A stretch of DNA of 64,000 nucleotides from NCBI GenBank assembly GCA_022794015.1, contig JAAWDZ010000060.1:31009-95008 (forward strand), in the 5' to 3' direction. Origin of the DNA: Eubacterium sp. Its GTDB lineage: Bacteria > Bacillota > Clostridia > Lachnospirales > Lachnospiraceae. Within the stretch, counting starts at the first letter, position 1. Each line of letters starts with the position of its first letter. The position numbers and the translations under genes are program-made. The notes under the pieces are model-generated. The model was not told the DNA's origin, did no database searches, and was given only the letters and a program-made list of their open reading frames with translations. Positions 1 through 10,665 of the stretch are shown in pieces.

Positions 1-1
1 G

Positions 2-1477
2 CCGAATATGGTTTCGCTGATTACCTGTGAGAATGCCAAACAAGCCTCGCAGGTAAAAGAGCTTTTGGCCGGGGAGAATATCAACGCTCAGGTTTCGCCG
101 GACGGTCTTACGTTTATGGTGAATGCAAAGGATAAGGCGAACGCATCCATTTTACTTGGTTCCAATAGCATCCCGGCAGACGGGTATGGCATTGAAAATG
201 TGTTTGACGGAAGTTTTAGTACGACAGAGTCTGATAAGACCAAAAAATATCAGGTTTATCTGGAAAACAAATTTGAAGAGGATCTTGCGACGATTTCCAA
301 CATTGAAAGCGCATCCGTTTCCCTTTCCATTCCGGATGAGGACGGTACGATTATTTCCATGGGACAGGAAACTTATGCAAGCGTCATCTTAACTCTGAAT
401 GCGGAAATGAGTGAAGAGCAGGCGGCCGGAATCGCTGAGTTTGTGGCCACCGAAGTGGGGAATAAATCTACGGACAACATACGGATTCTGGATTCCGATG
501 GAAATATGCTCTTCTCAGGCGGGAATACGAACAGCGCAATCGGAACTGCAAATTCTCAGCTGTCTGTTAAAGGCAAAGCGGAGAATATGGTGAAAAAGGA
601 AGTCAGGGACGTTATGCTTGGTACCGATGTATACGACAATGTATCGGTTGGGCTGAATTTGTCCATGGACTTTAATACAGAAGAATATGTCAACCAGCGT
701 TATTATGTGGACGAGGGACGCGATCAGGGCTATTTAAATAACAGGAGTACTTTTGAATCAGAAGCAGAAGGTGGACGAGCTGATGTTCCTGGTACGGATA
801 CGAATGGACAGAATGGTGATACGACCTACACCCTTCCGGATTCGGAAGTGACGTCTTCTTCAACAAGCGAAGTGAAAGAAGATTACCTTACAAGCCAGGA
901 AATTACCAGAAGGAATAATAACGGAGGAATTGTCAATTACGAAAATTCATCGATTTCCGTCGTGGCGACATCTTATGTTGTTTATGATGAGAGAGCGCTT
1001 AAGGCGGACGGGACTTTGGATAATATGTCGTTTGACGAATTTGTGGCACAGAACAGTGATCGTATCAAGACGACGGTAGACGATGAGTTTTATGATATGG
1101 TGTCCAATGCAACCGGATTTTCAAGAGAGAATATTACAATTGTTGCATATGATGTTCCGTTTTTTAAATACGCTTCCGCAAGCGGAAGGGATATTGCAGA
1201 TTATCTGCAGATAGCGCTTGCAGTTTTGATTTTTGTCCTGCTTGGTTTTGTGGTATTTAGAAGTATGCGTAAACAGGAAGAACAAATACCCGTTCCGGAT
1301 GAGATTTCCGTTGAAACTCTGATGGATAAAACGAAAGAAACAGAAGAGGAAGGGCTTGAGAATATTGGGTTTTCGGAGAAATCAGAAACTCGTATTCTGA
1401 TAGAACAATTTGTAGAAAATAATCCGGAAGCGGCTGCGTCATTATTGCGCAATTGGCTGAATGAGGAGTGGGAATAG
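2..1477 (+). CDS. fliF: Flagellar M-ring protein FliF (5' end outside window)
   Basis: YscJ/FliF-type sequence (YLENKFEEDLATISNIESASVSLSIP), C-terminal TM then FliG-binding tail; directly followed by fliG; reading frame is open to the window edge. Confidence 0.93.
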   Translation, partial: PNMVSLITCENAKQASQVKELLAGENINAQVSPDGLTFMVNAKDKANASILLGSNSIPADGYGIENVFDGSFSTTESDKTKKYQVYLENKFEEDLATISNIESASVSLSIPDEDGTIISMGQETYASVILTLNAEMSEEQAAGIAEFVATEVGNKSTDNIRILDSDGNMLFSGGNTNSAIGTANSQLSVKGKAENMVKKEVRDVMLGTDVYDNVSVGLNLSMDFNTEEYVNQRYYVDEGRDQGYLNNRSTFESEAEGGRADVPGTDTNGQNGDTTYTLPDSEVTSSSTSEVKEDYLTSQEITRRNNNGGIVNYENSSISVVATSYVVYDERALKADGTLDNMSFDEFVAQNSDRIKTTVDDEFYDMVSNATGFSRENITIVAYDVPFFKYASASGRDIADYLQIALAVLIFVLLGFVVFRSMRKQEEQIPVPDEISVETLMDKTKETEEEGLENIGFSEKSETRILIEQFVENNPEAAASLLRNWLNEEWE

Positions 1478-1479
1478 AG

Positions 1480-2487
1480 ATGAGCAATGAAGAATTGACA
1501 GGAGTCCAGAAGGCTGCGGTACTCTTAATCGCTTTGGGACCAGAAAAATCAGCAGATATTTTTAAGCATTTGAAAGATGATGAGATAGAGGAACTGACTC
1601 TTGAGATTGCGAATACCCGAAGCGTTTCGCCACAGATGAAGGAAAAAGTATTAAACGAATTTTATCAGGTATGTCTGGCGCAGCAGTATATTGCGGAAGG
1701 TGGTATCGCATATGCCAAGGAGCTGTTAGACAAGGCGCTGGGCGGAGAACGTGCACAGGAGGTTATTTCCAAGCTTACGGCATCTCTGCAGGTACGTCCG
1801 TTTGAGTTTGTGCGCAAGACGGATCCAAGCCAGGTGCTGAACTTTATTCAGGAGGAGCATCCGCAGACCATTGCCATGATTCTGGCTTATCTGACGCCGG
1901 CGCAGGCGGCGATGATTATGGGAGCGCTTTCGCCGGAGGTACAGGCGGATGTTGCCAAGAGAATTGCAACGATGGATCGTACGTCTCCGGATGTTGTAAA
2001 AGAGGTGGAGCGTGTGCTTGAACGGAAATTGTCTTCGCTTATCAATCAGGATTACACAGTTGTGGGCGGTGTAGACGCAATCGTCAATATTTTAAATACG
2101 GTGGATCGTTCCACAGAGAAGCACATTATGGAGTCTCTGGAAATCGAAGAACCGGAGCTGGCAGACGAAATCCGCAAGAAGATGTTCGTATTCGAGGATA
2201 TTATGCTGCTTGATGACCGCGCAATTCAGCGTGTGCTTCGTGATGTGGACAATAACGATCTTGCGGTCGCATTAAAGGGTTCTGTGGAAGAAGTACAAAA
2301 TACAATTTTCAAGAATCTTTCAAAACGTCTTGCCTCTATGATTCGGGAGGATATGGAATTTATGGGTCCTGTCCGCATGAAAGATGTAGAAGAAGCGCAG
2401 CAGAAAATTGTTGGTGTTATCCGTAAGTTAGAAGAGTCTTCAGAGATTGTAATCTCCAGAGGCGGAGGTGACGAGATCGTTGTCTAA
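1480..2487 (+). CDS. fliG: Flagellar motor switch protein FliG
   Basis: QKAAVLLIALGPEKSADIFKHL; EEHPQTIAMILAYL; EHIMESLEIEEPELADEIRKKMFVFEDI; start chosen at ATG 1480. Confidence 0.98.
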   Translation: MSNEELTGVQKAAVLLIALGPEKSADIFKHLKDDEIEELTLEIANTRSVSPQMKEKVLNEFYQVCLAQQYIAEGGIAYAKELLDKALGGERAQEVISKLTASLQVRPFEFVRKTDPSQVLNFIQEEHPQTIAMILAYLTPAQAAMIMGALSPEVQADVAKRIATMDRTSPDVVKEVERVLERKLSSLINQDYTVVGGVDAIVNILNTVDRSTEKHIMESLEIEEPELADEIRKKMFVFEDIMLLDDRAIQRVLRDVDNNDLAVALKGSVEEVQNTIFKNLSKRLASMIREDMEFMGPVRMKDVEEAQQKIVGVIRKLEESSEIVISRGGGDEIVV

Positions 2488-3292
2488 TTTATATAAACAA
2501 TATAATACCGTTGAGCTGCAAAAGGATGCGCGTGTTATAGACTATAATGCCAGGGTGGAAGAAAAACTTGCTGAGCTGGCAAAGCAGCAAAACGGCGTGG
2601 AACTGACAGAAGAGGGCTTTCGTGAACTGAGCCTGGTGGCAGCGGATGGAGCAGATGAAATACCAAAGGAGGATTCGGCTGAAGCTGTAAAACGGCAGCT
2701 TCGGGAAGCAGAAGATACCTTAAATCAGGCCAGGGAAGAGGCGCGGGTTCTGATTGACCAGGCACAGGCGCAGGCTGAAGATATCCGGCAGCAGGCAGCA
2801 GAGGATGGCCACAGAGAAGGATATCAGGCAAGCTTTGAAGAGGTAAAGGCCAGTTTGGAAGCGGAGTATGGTCAGAAAAAAGAAGAATTAGAGCTGCTGG
2901 AATCAAAAAGGCAGGCGGAATATTTAAAACAGATGGAAGAACTGGAACCTAAATTACTGGATGTAATTCTTACGGTTGTAGAAAAGGTGTTCCATATTCA
3001 GTTTGACGACAAAAAAGAAATTTTATTATATCTGATTGGCAATACCATTGCAGGTGTTGAAGGATGTAAAAGCTTTCGTATCCGCGTGTGCAATGAACAA
3101 AAGAGTTTTTTAGAGGAACATAAGGATGAGATTGCAGAACGTATAGGAAGAGATATCGAAATTGAGATTTCGGCGGATCTTACAATGGAAGCAAATGAAT
3201 GTATAATTGAAACCGATACTGGTATATTTGACTGTGGTACAGATGTACAGTTAAGTAATTTAATAAAAGATTTAAGAGCATTAAGCTCGTGA
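2468..3292 (+). CDS. fliH: Flagellar assembly protein FliH
   Basis: Coiled-coil N-terminus plus FliH/V-ATPase E-like C-terminus, between fliG and fliI; start ambiguous (GTG 2468 or TTG 2480). Confidence 0.85.
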   Translation: MTRSLSNLYKQYNTVELQKDARVIDYNARVEEKLAELAKQQNGVELTEEGFRELSLVAADGADEIPKEDSAEAVKRQLREAEDTLNQAREEARVLIDQAQAQAEDIRQQAAEDGHREGYQASFEEVKASLEAEYGQKKEELELLESKRQAEYLKQMEELEPKLLDVILTVVEKVFHIQFDDKKEILLYLIGNTIAGVEGCKSFRIRVCNEQKSFLEEHKDEIAERIGRDIEIEISADLTMEANECIIETDTGIFDCGTDVQLSNLIKDLRALSS

Positions 3293-4614
3293 GGATGAGT
3301 AACGTGGCATATAATTTTGATAAATATTTACAATTGGCAGATCGTACATATTTTGACAGGCTTGGGAAGGTAGCGAAGGTTGTAGGACTTACAATTGAGT
3401 CTGTTGGACCGGAAGCAAAACTGAATGATTTATGCCGCATCATAATTGACAAGAATAAGGACATTTCCGTAATGGCAGAGGTAGTGGGGATACGGGATAA
3501 CCGTCTGCTGCTGATGCCTTACGAAAGTGTGGAAGGTTTGGGTGTTGGGTGTACTGTAGAAAATACGGGGCATCCTTTATCTGTGTGCGTAGGTGACGCT
3601 CTGCTTGGGCATATGGTGGATGGGATTGGAAGACCGGCAGAACCGATTGTGTTTTCAGACCGAAAGGAATATTCGGTGGAAGCTGCGCCGCCGGATCCTA
3701 TGGAAAGAAAAATTATTGACGAGATTCTCCCTCTGGGAGTAAAGGCGGTTGACGGACTGATTACAGTTGGCAAAGGACAGAGAATCGGAATATTCGCCGG
3801 ATCTGGCGTTGGCAAAAGTACTTTGCTTGGCATGTTTGCCAGAAATACCAGGGCTGATGTCAATGTGATAGCGCTGATCGGCGAGCGAGGAAGAGAAGTT
3901 CGTGAATTTATTGAGCGGGATTTGGGCGAAGAAGGCATGAAGCGATCTGTTGTGGTAGTAGCGACTTCTGACAGGCCGGCGCTCATTCGAAACAAGGCTG
4001 CCAAAACGGCTACGGCAATTGCTGAGTATTTCAGAGATCAGGGAAAAGATGTGCTGTTGATGATGGATTCGCTGACTCGTTTTTCCATGGCACAAAGAGA
4101 AATTGGCCTGGCATCCGGCGAACCTCCGGTGACAAGAGGTTATCCGCCCAGCGTATATTCGGAAATGCCGAAGCTTTTAGAGCGGGCAGGCAATTCCATG
4201 ACAGGTTCCATTACCGGGTTATATACGGTTCTGGTTGATGGGGATGATTTTAACGAGCCGATTACAGACACGGCGAGAAGTATATTGGATGGACATATTA
4301 TACTTTCGAGAAAGCTGGGACACAGAAACCATTATCCGGCTATTGATATTTTGCAGAGTATATCGAGGGTTATGAGTACGGTGGCTGCAAAAAGCCATAA
4401 AGATGCGGCCGGTAAGCTGAAAAATGTGCTGGCAACTTATCAGGAAGCAGAGGATTTGATAAATATCGGAGCGTATAAAAGGGGCTCGAATCCCGGAATA
4501 GATTACGCAATTTCGAAGATAGACGCAGTGAATGCATTTTTGATGCAGGATACAATGGAGAAATTTGAATTTGAAGAGGAAGAACAGATGTTAGAAGACC
4601 TCTTTGCTGAATAA
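3289..4614 (+). CDS. fliI: Flagellum-specific ATPase FliI
   Basis: Walker A GIFAGSGVGKSTLLGM, GERGREVREFIE, LLMMDSLTRFSMAQREIGLA. Confidence 0.98.
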   Translation: MRMSNVAYNFDKYLQLADRTYFDRLGKVAKVVGLTIESVGPEAKLNDLCRIIIDKNKDISVMAEVVGIRDNRLLLMPYESVEGLGVGCTVENTGHPLSVCVGDALLGHMVDGIGRPAEPIVFSDRKEYSVEAAPPDPMERKIIDEILPLGVKAVDGLITVGKGQRIGIFAGSGVGKSTLLGMFARNTRADVNVIALIGERGREVREFIERDLGEEGMKRSVVVVATSDRPALIRNKAAKTATAIAEYFRDQGKDVLLMMDSLTRFSMAQREIGLASGEPPVTRGYPPSVYSEMPKLLERAGNSMTGSITGLYTVLVDGDDFNEPITDTARSILDGHIILSRKLGHRNHYPAIDILQSISRVMSTVAAKSHKDAAGKLKNVLATYQEAEDLINIGAYKRGSNPGIDYAISKIDAVNAFLMQDTMEKFEFEEEEQMLEDLFAE

Positions 4615-4624
4615 GGTGAGTCGT

Positions 4625-5071
4625 ATGGCAGTATTTCGCTACAAATTGCAGAGTTTATTAGATATTAAGCAAAAACTGGAGGAACAGGAAAAAATTGCCT
4701 TTGCCGAGGCAAATGCCAGGCTGCTAAAGGAACAGGATTCACTGCAGAGGTTGATGATCCAGAAGGCAGGCTATGACAGGCAGGCGAGGAAACTGGTAGA
4801 GGGAACGATTCATATTATTGAGATCAATGCCTGCCGGAGTGCGATTGAGGTGATGAAAACCAGAATCCGTACGCAGATGCTAGAAGTTCATAAAGCGCAA
4901 CGGCAATTAGAGGTTGTACGTCAGAGGCTTAACGCTGTAATGGTAGAACGCAAGACTTATGAGAAGCTGAGAGAGAAGGAATTCGAAGAATTTAAACAGG
5001 AGTTATTAGACGAAGAGAAAAAAGAAGTGGACGAATTGGTCAGCTATACATATCATCAGAACAAAGAATAA
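4625..5071 (+). CDS. fliJ: Flagellar protein FliJ
   Basis: MAVFRYKLQSLLDIKQKLEEQEK, all-helical, follows fliI. Confidence 0.9.
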   Translation: MAVFRYKLQSLLDIKQKLEEQEKIAFAEANARLLKEQDSLQRLMIQKAGYDRQARKLVEGTIHIIEINACRSAIEVMKTRIRTQMLEVHKAQRQLEVVRQRLNAVMVERKTYEKLREKEFEEFKQELLDEEKKEVDELVSYTYHQNKE

Positions 5072-5086
5072 GAGGTGGTGGACGAC

Positions 5087-6007
5087 ATGGATAATCAAAA
5101 TGCAATGATGCCGGAAGAAGGATACGGAGATAAAAAAACAGACAAAAAAGCCGCAAAACTGGCAAAAAGGGAAGAAAAAGCAAGAAAAAGAGAAGAGAAA
5201 TTAAAACAGAGGCTGGAAAAGGCCGGCGCATCTCCGGAGGAAATTGAAAAGGCAATCGCAAACAGCGGGGATTATGAAGAGGAAGGCGGCAGCCGTCTGG
5301 CAGTATTCTTTGTGACTCTGGTCATTGTCGTAATATGGCTGGCGATTTTGGTGCTGTTAATCAAGATGGATGTCGGCGGCTTTGGATCTACCGTGATGCG
5401 GCCGCTGTTAAAGGATGTGCCCTATCTGAACCGTATTCTGCCGGAGGAAACGCCGGATTTGGCCAGTGTACAGAGTACGGAGAATACGGAATATCCTTAT
5501 ACGACTTTAGACGATGCAGTAGCAAGGATTAAAGAACTTGAGGTGGAGCTGCAGAATGCAAAGAATGAAGCAAAAAACAGCCAGAATCAGATGGAAGAGC
5601 TACAGGAGCAGTCCACACAGTTAGAACAGTACAAAGCAAATGAGGCGGCTTTTGAGGAACGCAGACAGAAGTTTGACGAAGAGGTTGTGTTTTCAGATCA
5701 GGCACCCGATATAAATGAATACAGAACCTTTTATGAGGGGATTGAACCTGCCAATGCAGAGGCAATCTATAAGCAGGTGATTGAGCAGCAGCAAGGCGAC
5801 GAAGAGCTGGAGCAGTATGTCAGTATGTACTCTTCTATGAAGCCGAAGCAGGCAGCAGCAATTTTTGATACAATGACGAATGATTTGAATCTGGTAGCTA
5901 AGATTTTGAAGGCCATGGATGCCGATGCAAGTTCAGGTATTCTGGGGGCGATGAATGCGGATACAGCTGCAAAGCTGACCAAAATCATGGAGCCCTCTGA
6001 ATCATAA
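5087..6007 (+). CDS. MotE-like / MgtE N-domain flagellar operon protein
   Basis: One TM, coiled coil, then C-terminal YSSMKPKQAAAIFDTMTNDLNLVAKILKAMDADASSGILGAMNADTAAKLTKIM (MgtE_N/MotE-like); between fliJ and fliK. Confidence 0.8.
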   Translation: MDNQNAMMPEEGYGDKKTDKKAAKLAKREEKARKREEKLKQRLEKAGASPEEIEKAIANSGDYEEEGGSRLAVFFVTLVIVVIWLAILVLLIKMDVGGFGSTVMRPLLKDVPYLNRILPEETPDLASVQSTENTEYPYTTLDDAVARIKELEVELQNAKNEAKNSQNQMEELQEQSTQLEQYKANEAAFEERRQKFDEEVVFSDQAPDINEYRTFYEGIEPANAEAIYKQVIEQQQGDEELEQYVSMYSSMKPKQAAAIFDTMTNDLNLVAKILKAMDADASSGILGAMNADTAAKLTKIMEPSES

Positions 6008-6056
6008 ATTTTTTATTCAATTTAATAATATTATTTAAGAAAGGAGGCGAGTAAAG

Positions 6057-7595
6057 ATGAAGACCGATATTACGGGAATTGCAAAAAGTATTATGCAGGT
6101 GAGAAGCAGCTTAAAAGCCGAAGCTTCAGGCAATTCGAAAGATCAGAATCTGTCCGTCAGTTTTTTTGAGCTGATGAGCCAGAACACGCTTTCATCGAAT
6201 GTGCGGACAGAGTCCGGTTCTGATGAACTGGTATACCGTGTAGAGTCCAGCAGTAACGACACCACGCAGAATGCATATGATACCTGTGCAAACCCTGTTA
6301 AAAATGTAGCTGTCAAAGAAGAGGCGCCACCGGAGGAAATTCTTTCGGAATCATCGGAGCTGTTAGAAGAGTACGAAGAGGAAATTCGGGCTGTTTTGAA
6401 AGAACAGTTTGGCATAACAGATGAAGAAATTGATGCGGTTTTAGACAGTCTGGGCATCAGTCTTTTTGATCTTGGAAACATACAGGATCTGACTGCTTTT
6501 GTACAGGAGCTGACAGGAGAAGATATCGGCGCGCTGTTTTTAAGTGAAGCTTTTCAGAATGTGAAAGATCAGGTGATGCAGGCAACGGAAACGCTGTGCG
6601 CAGAGCTTGGTATTACAAAGGAAGAGTGGGCGGCGCTTGCAGAATCTCTTTCACAGCAGATGCACCCGGCAGAAGAAGTTCCGGTATCTGCAGAAACCGT
6701 CGGTACGGAAGCAATATTGCAGACAGAAGGCTTCGATAAAACGGCGGGACAGACATCATCTGTTCAGGAGGATGTGTCACAGGGAACGGGCACAGAAATA
6801 TCAAAAGAGCAGACCATTACAGCTGTGGTACAAAATGCGGAAGAACCGCAAAAGGAAGTGCCGTCAGAGCAGAAATCCATGGAATCTGCAGAAGAAGCAG
6901 ATGCTGTCGTACAGAAAAATCCGGATGCCGGACAGGAGACAGCAGATTCTGGACAGGAGTCTGATTTGGGGCAGAAGAAACAGGAATTGCCGGAAGCAGT
7001 AAAAGCAGCAACGCCGGATATGGCGAATGAACACGCCGGAACCGTCGTTTTTTCCGAAAGTCAGAGCATTATGCCGCAAGAAGCTGCGATACCGCAGGAG
7101 GCGGCAGTGCCTTATGCCAGCCAGGTGGACGCCATTGAGCTGATTGAACAGATCGCAAGGCAGGTCAGAGTTACCATTACGTCTGAAGTTACTTCTATGG
7201 AGATGCAGCTGAATCCGGAGAATTTAGGTAAGATTTACCTGAATGTTACCGAGAAAGAAGGCGCGGTCCGTGCTCAGATTACGGCACAGAATCAGGTTGT
7301 AAAAGAAGCGCTCGAAACACAGGTTGCGGAGCTGAGGCAGACGTTAAACCAGCAGGGTATTAAGGTAGATGCCATTGAAGTTACAGTAGCGTCCCATGAG
7401 TTTGAGCAGAACTTAGAAGAAAATGCAAGACAGGAAGAACAGATGCGTCAGCAGATGGAAGAATCGCAGAAAAAAGCGAGAAGGAGTCTGAATTTAAGTG
7501 AACTGGACGGACTGTCAGGGCTGATGACTGAGGAAGAGCAGCTTGTAGCGCAGATTATGCGAGACAATGGCAATCAAGTGGATTTGACAGCATAA
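6057..7595 (+). CDS. fliK: Flagellar hook-length control protein FliK
   Basis: C-terminal VTSMEMQLNPENLGKIYLNVTEKEGAVRAQITAQNQVVKEALETQVAELRQTLNQQGIKVDAIEV (Flg_hook domain). Confidence 0.93.
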   Translation: MKTDITGIAKSIMQVRSSLKAEASGNSKDQNLSVSFFELMSQNTLSSNVRTESGSDELVYRVESSSNDTTQNAYDTCANPVKNVAVKEEAPPEEILSESSELLEEYEEEIRAVLKEQFGITDEEIDAVLDSLGISLFDLGNIQDLTAFVQELTGEDIGALFLSEAFQNVKDQVMQATETLCAELGITKEEWAALAESLSQQMHPAEEVPVSAETVGTEAILQTEGFDKTAGQTSSVQEDVSQGTGTEISKEQTITAVVQNAEEPQKEVPSEQKSMESAEEADAVVQKNPDAGQETADSGQESDLGQKKQELPEAVKAATPDMANEHAGTVVFSESQSIMPQEAAIPQEAAVPYASQVDAIELIEQIARQVRVTITSEVTSMEMQLNPENLGKIYLNVTEKEGAVRAQITAQNQVVKEALETQVAELRQTLNQQGIKVDAIEVTVASHEFEQNLEENARQEEQMRQQMEESQKKARRSLNLSELDGLSGLMTEEEQLVAQIMRDNGNQVDLTA

Positions 7596-7642
7596 AATGA
7601 AATGGAATATGGGAATAACCCAATAGAAAGGAGTGCATATTT

Positions 7643-8344
7643 ATGCCATTAATGGCACCAGTAGAAAATGGTAAAGTAGTAGAAACAGAAACATCTGCCT
7701 CTGCAAAATCCTCTAAAGCGAATTCCAGCAGCACGTCCGGTCTGGACAAAGAAGCGTTTTTACAGCTTCTGGTAGCGCAGATGCAGTATCAGGATCCGTT
7801 AGAGCCAATGGATAATACAGAGTATATCTCGCAGCTGGCGACATTCTCACAGCTGGAGGCAACGCAGAATATGGCAGATACAATAAGTCAGGGGATGGCA
7901 AACAGCCTTGTCGGAAAGTATGTTTTCCTGAATGTAACGGATAAGCTGGGCAATGTAAATACGGTTGCAGGCAAAGTAGATTATGTGATGTATGAAAACG
8001 GCGAGGTATATCTGGCTGTAAATGACGGAATTTATTCTCTGGCAGATCTGGATACGGTAGCTGACAGCGCTTATTATGAAGCGTTTGAAATGGCAGCTGC
8101 ATTTTCAGCAGCGATTGCCAAATTACCGACAGTGGGCACAGTATCGCTTTCAGACGCAAAGGCTGTAGAAGATGCAAGGGCTATGTATGATGCGATGAAT
8201 TCTTACCAGAAGGGATTTGTACCCCAGGAAGATCTTGCCAAGCTGACAGCATTGGAAGAAAAACTGAAAAAACTTAAGCCTTCCGGCGGAGACTCTTCCG
8301 ATGATAAGGAAGATAAGGAGGATACAGAAGTAAAAGACGGCTGA
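7643..8344 (+). CDS. flgD: Flagellar hook assembly protein FlgD with unusual C-terminal helical domain
   Basis: LDKEAFLQLLVAQMQYQDPLEPMDNTEYISQLATFSQLEATQNM is diagnostic of FlgD; see findings for the C-terminus. Confidence 0.93.
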   Translation: MPLMAPVENGKVVETETSASAKSSKANSSSTSGLDKEAFLQLLVAQMQYQDPLEPMDNTEYISQLATFSQLEATQNMADTISQGMANSLVGKYVFLNVTDKLGNVNTVAGKVDYVMYENGEVYLAVNDGIYSLADLDTVADSAYYEAFEMAAAFSAAIAKLPTVGTVSLSDAKAVEDARAMYDAMNSYQKGFVPQEDLAKLTALEEKLKKLKPSGGDSSDDKEDKEDTEVKDG

Positions 8345-8361
8345 TGGAGTGAGGTGGAAGC

Positions 8362-8760
8362 ATGGAAAAGATCACAAACCGGTTTACATCCATTGAACAG
8401 GTTACGGGCGAATTTTTAAAAAAAACCTCCGCAAATGCAAGGACGCTTGGAGAGGCCCCGGTTTCTTTTGGAGAAATCCTGTGCCAGAAACAGTCGGAAA
8501 CGGCATCTGAGCTGAAATTTTCCAAGCACGCTTCTATGAGATTGGAAAAGCGGAATATCAGCCTTACGAGAGAACAGAACGAGCGTTTGGAGAACGGCGT
8601 TCAAAAAGCCGGGGAAAAAGGAATCCGGGAGTCTCTTGTTATGGTAGATTCATTAGCATTTATTGTAAATGTTCCCAGTAAAACCGTTGTAACCGCAATG
8701 GATCAGGCGGAAACACAAAGTAACATATTTACCAATATTGACGGCGCGGTCATTATGTAG
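8362..8760 (+). CDS. TIGR02530-type flagellar operon protein
   Basis: FSKHASMRLEKRNISLTREQNERLENGVQKAGEKGIRESLVMVDSLAFIVNVPSKTVVTAMD; between flgD and flgE. Confidence 0.85.
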   Translation: MEKITNRFTSIEQVTGEFLKKTSANARTLGEAPVSFGEILCQKQSETASELKFSKHASMRLEKRNISLTREQNERLENGVQKAGEKGIRESLVMVDSLAFIVNVPSKTVVTAMDQAETQSNIFTNIDGAVIM

Positions 8761-8840
8761 CTGGGCCTTAGGGAAAGCCAATATGCCTTTGACTGACAGA
8801 GAAGGCAGACGCGCCATGAAAAATCAGGAGGTCATTCATT

Positions 8841-10589
8841 ATGATGAGATCATTATTTTCTGCTGTGACAGGACTTAAAACACATCAGACAAAAATGGAC
8901 GTAATTGGTAACAACGTATCAAACGTAAATACAGCAGCATTCAAATCTTCAAGGGTAGTTTTCAGCGATATTATGTATCAGACTACTTCCGCAGCATCTG
9001 CAGCAAATGGATTAACCGGCAAGGGCGGTGTCAATGCGAAGCAGATCGGGCTTGGTGTTACAACCGGTGCAACGAAGGTTACGATTACCTCTCCCGGTTC
9101 TGCCGAAACGACAGGAGATCCGTTCGACATCCGTCTGACGGATAAGGTATCTACGAATTTCTTTATTGTAAATAACGGTATGCAGAACGTATTTACAAGA
9201 GCGGGTTCGTTTTACATTGACGGAGCTGGTAACCTGGCCATGACTTCGACCGGTTATACGGTTATGGGCTGGCAGGTAGACCCGGCGACCGGGGATATCC
9301 GCAAGGATACCGTATCCGCATTGCGCGTGATGCAGGAGAAGAATCTTACATCCGCGCCGGAAGCAACATCAGCCGGAACGATAGGCGGCATTATAGACAA
9401 CAATGATGTCAATGTAACAAGCGATGAGGGTCACAAAATGAACTTAAGCTTCTTTGACAAATTGGGGTATCGGTATATTGCACAGTTTTCATTGAAACTG
9501 GTTGATGAAAAGACGGGAGATTATACCATAGAACTTACGGATATCCTGGATTCGGACAATAAATCCATTCTAACTGAATACTTAGAAGGCGGCGGAGATT
9601 TGGCGGCGGTATTCGGAAGGAATACAACAGCGAAGAAAACGTACCCGATTACGGATGACAAAATCAGTTATATGACAGACGGAGATTATAATCTGGGTTA
9701 TCAGGGAGAAGGTTATTATTACTCATATGCGACCTTTGATACGGCGGGAAATGCGATTACCGAGTACGTACAGGTAACAATGGATATTGCCAATAATACA
9801 TATACGGTTCCAAGTTATACCTATTACGCAGATGCACAAAGCGGTATCGATCAAACTGGAGGCATCACGACAAATGAGCAGACAGGTTCCGTTACGGAGC
9901 TGTTTGGAATTACACAGGCACAGCTGAACGCAAACGGCAGTGCGACCCCGCCGACAGGTTCTTTCAACACAACGACAGGCGCTTACGAATATACCGTACC
10001 TGCAGTAAACTACACGTTAAAAATCAATCCGGATAACGGAGAATTTTCCTATGTTGGTATGCAGGGTTCGGATCAGGTGACGTTAAATCTGGCAGACACC
10101 CTTGGCAATAAGTTTTTGGACATTGATATTGATTTTTCAACCTGTTTAAATTCAGATAACGGCGGAAAGAGTACAATTAGTGCGGAAGGAGGTTTTGAAA
10201 ACGGGACAATCGGCAAAGGAAAACCCCTCGGCGTAATGATTGGCATAAGCATAGACAATAACGGTAAGATTTTTGGCGCATACGACAACGGAAATACAAT
10301 CCTGCTTGGACAGATTGCCGTAGCACAGTTTGCAAATGCTTCCGGCCTTGAAAAAATAGGGGAAAACTGCTATAAGACGACATTAAACTCCGGCGATTTT
10401 GACGGAATCGGCGTGGAAGTCGGAGCAGATGGCAGCAGTATGACGTCCGGTGAGCTGGAAATGTCCAACGTTGATTTGTCAACAGAATTTACGCAAATGA
10501 TTATTACCCAGAGGGGATTCCAGTCAAATTCACGTATTATTACGGTATCTGACACACTTCTGGAAGAATTGATTAATTTGAAACGATAA
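8841..10589 (+). CDS. flgE: Flagellar hook protein FlgE
   Basis: MRSLFSAVTGLKTHQTKMDVIGNNVSNVNTAAFKSSRVVFSD; C-terminus NVDLSTEFTQMIITQRGFQSNSRIITVSDTLLEELINLKR. Confidence 0.97.
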   Translation: MMRSLFSAVTGLKTHQTKMDVIGNNVSNVNTAAFKSSRVVFSDIMYQTTSAASAANGLTGKGGVNAKQIGLGVTTGATKVTITSPGSAETTGDPFDIRLTDKVSTNFFIVNNGMQNVFTRAGSFYIDGAGNLAMTSTGYTVMGWQVDPATGDIRKDTVSALRVMQEKNLTSAPEATSAGTIGGIIDNNDVNVTSDEGHKMNLSFFDKLGYRYIAQFSLKLVDEKTGDYTIELTDILDSDNKSILTEYLEGGGDLAAVFGRNTTAKKTYPITDDKISYMTDGDYNLGYQGEGYYYSYATFDTAGNAITEYVQVTMDIANNTYTVPSYTYYADAQSGIDQTGGITTNEQTGSVTELFGITQAQLNANGSATPPTGSFNTTTGAYEYTVPAVNYTLKINPDNGEFSYVGMQGSDQVTLNLADTLGNKFLDIDIDFSTCLNSDNGGKSTISAEGGFENGTIGKGKPLGVMIGISIDNNGKIFGAYDNGNTILLGQIAVAQFANASGLEKIGENCYKTTLNSGDFDGIGVEVGADGSSMTSGELEMSNVDLSTEFTQMIITQRGFQSNSRIITVSDTLLEELINLKR

Positions 10590-10665
10590 GCAATAAATAA
10601 AGTATAAGTGTTCCATTTTAACGCAAGTTGTATCATACACATTTTACGGATGAAAAAATGTAGTT

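Noticed and set aside
3519-4095. Two overlapping minus-strand ORFs of 161 and 146 aa
   Set aside because: Antisense to fliI, in mutually overlapping frames, no homology recognised.
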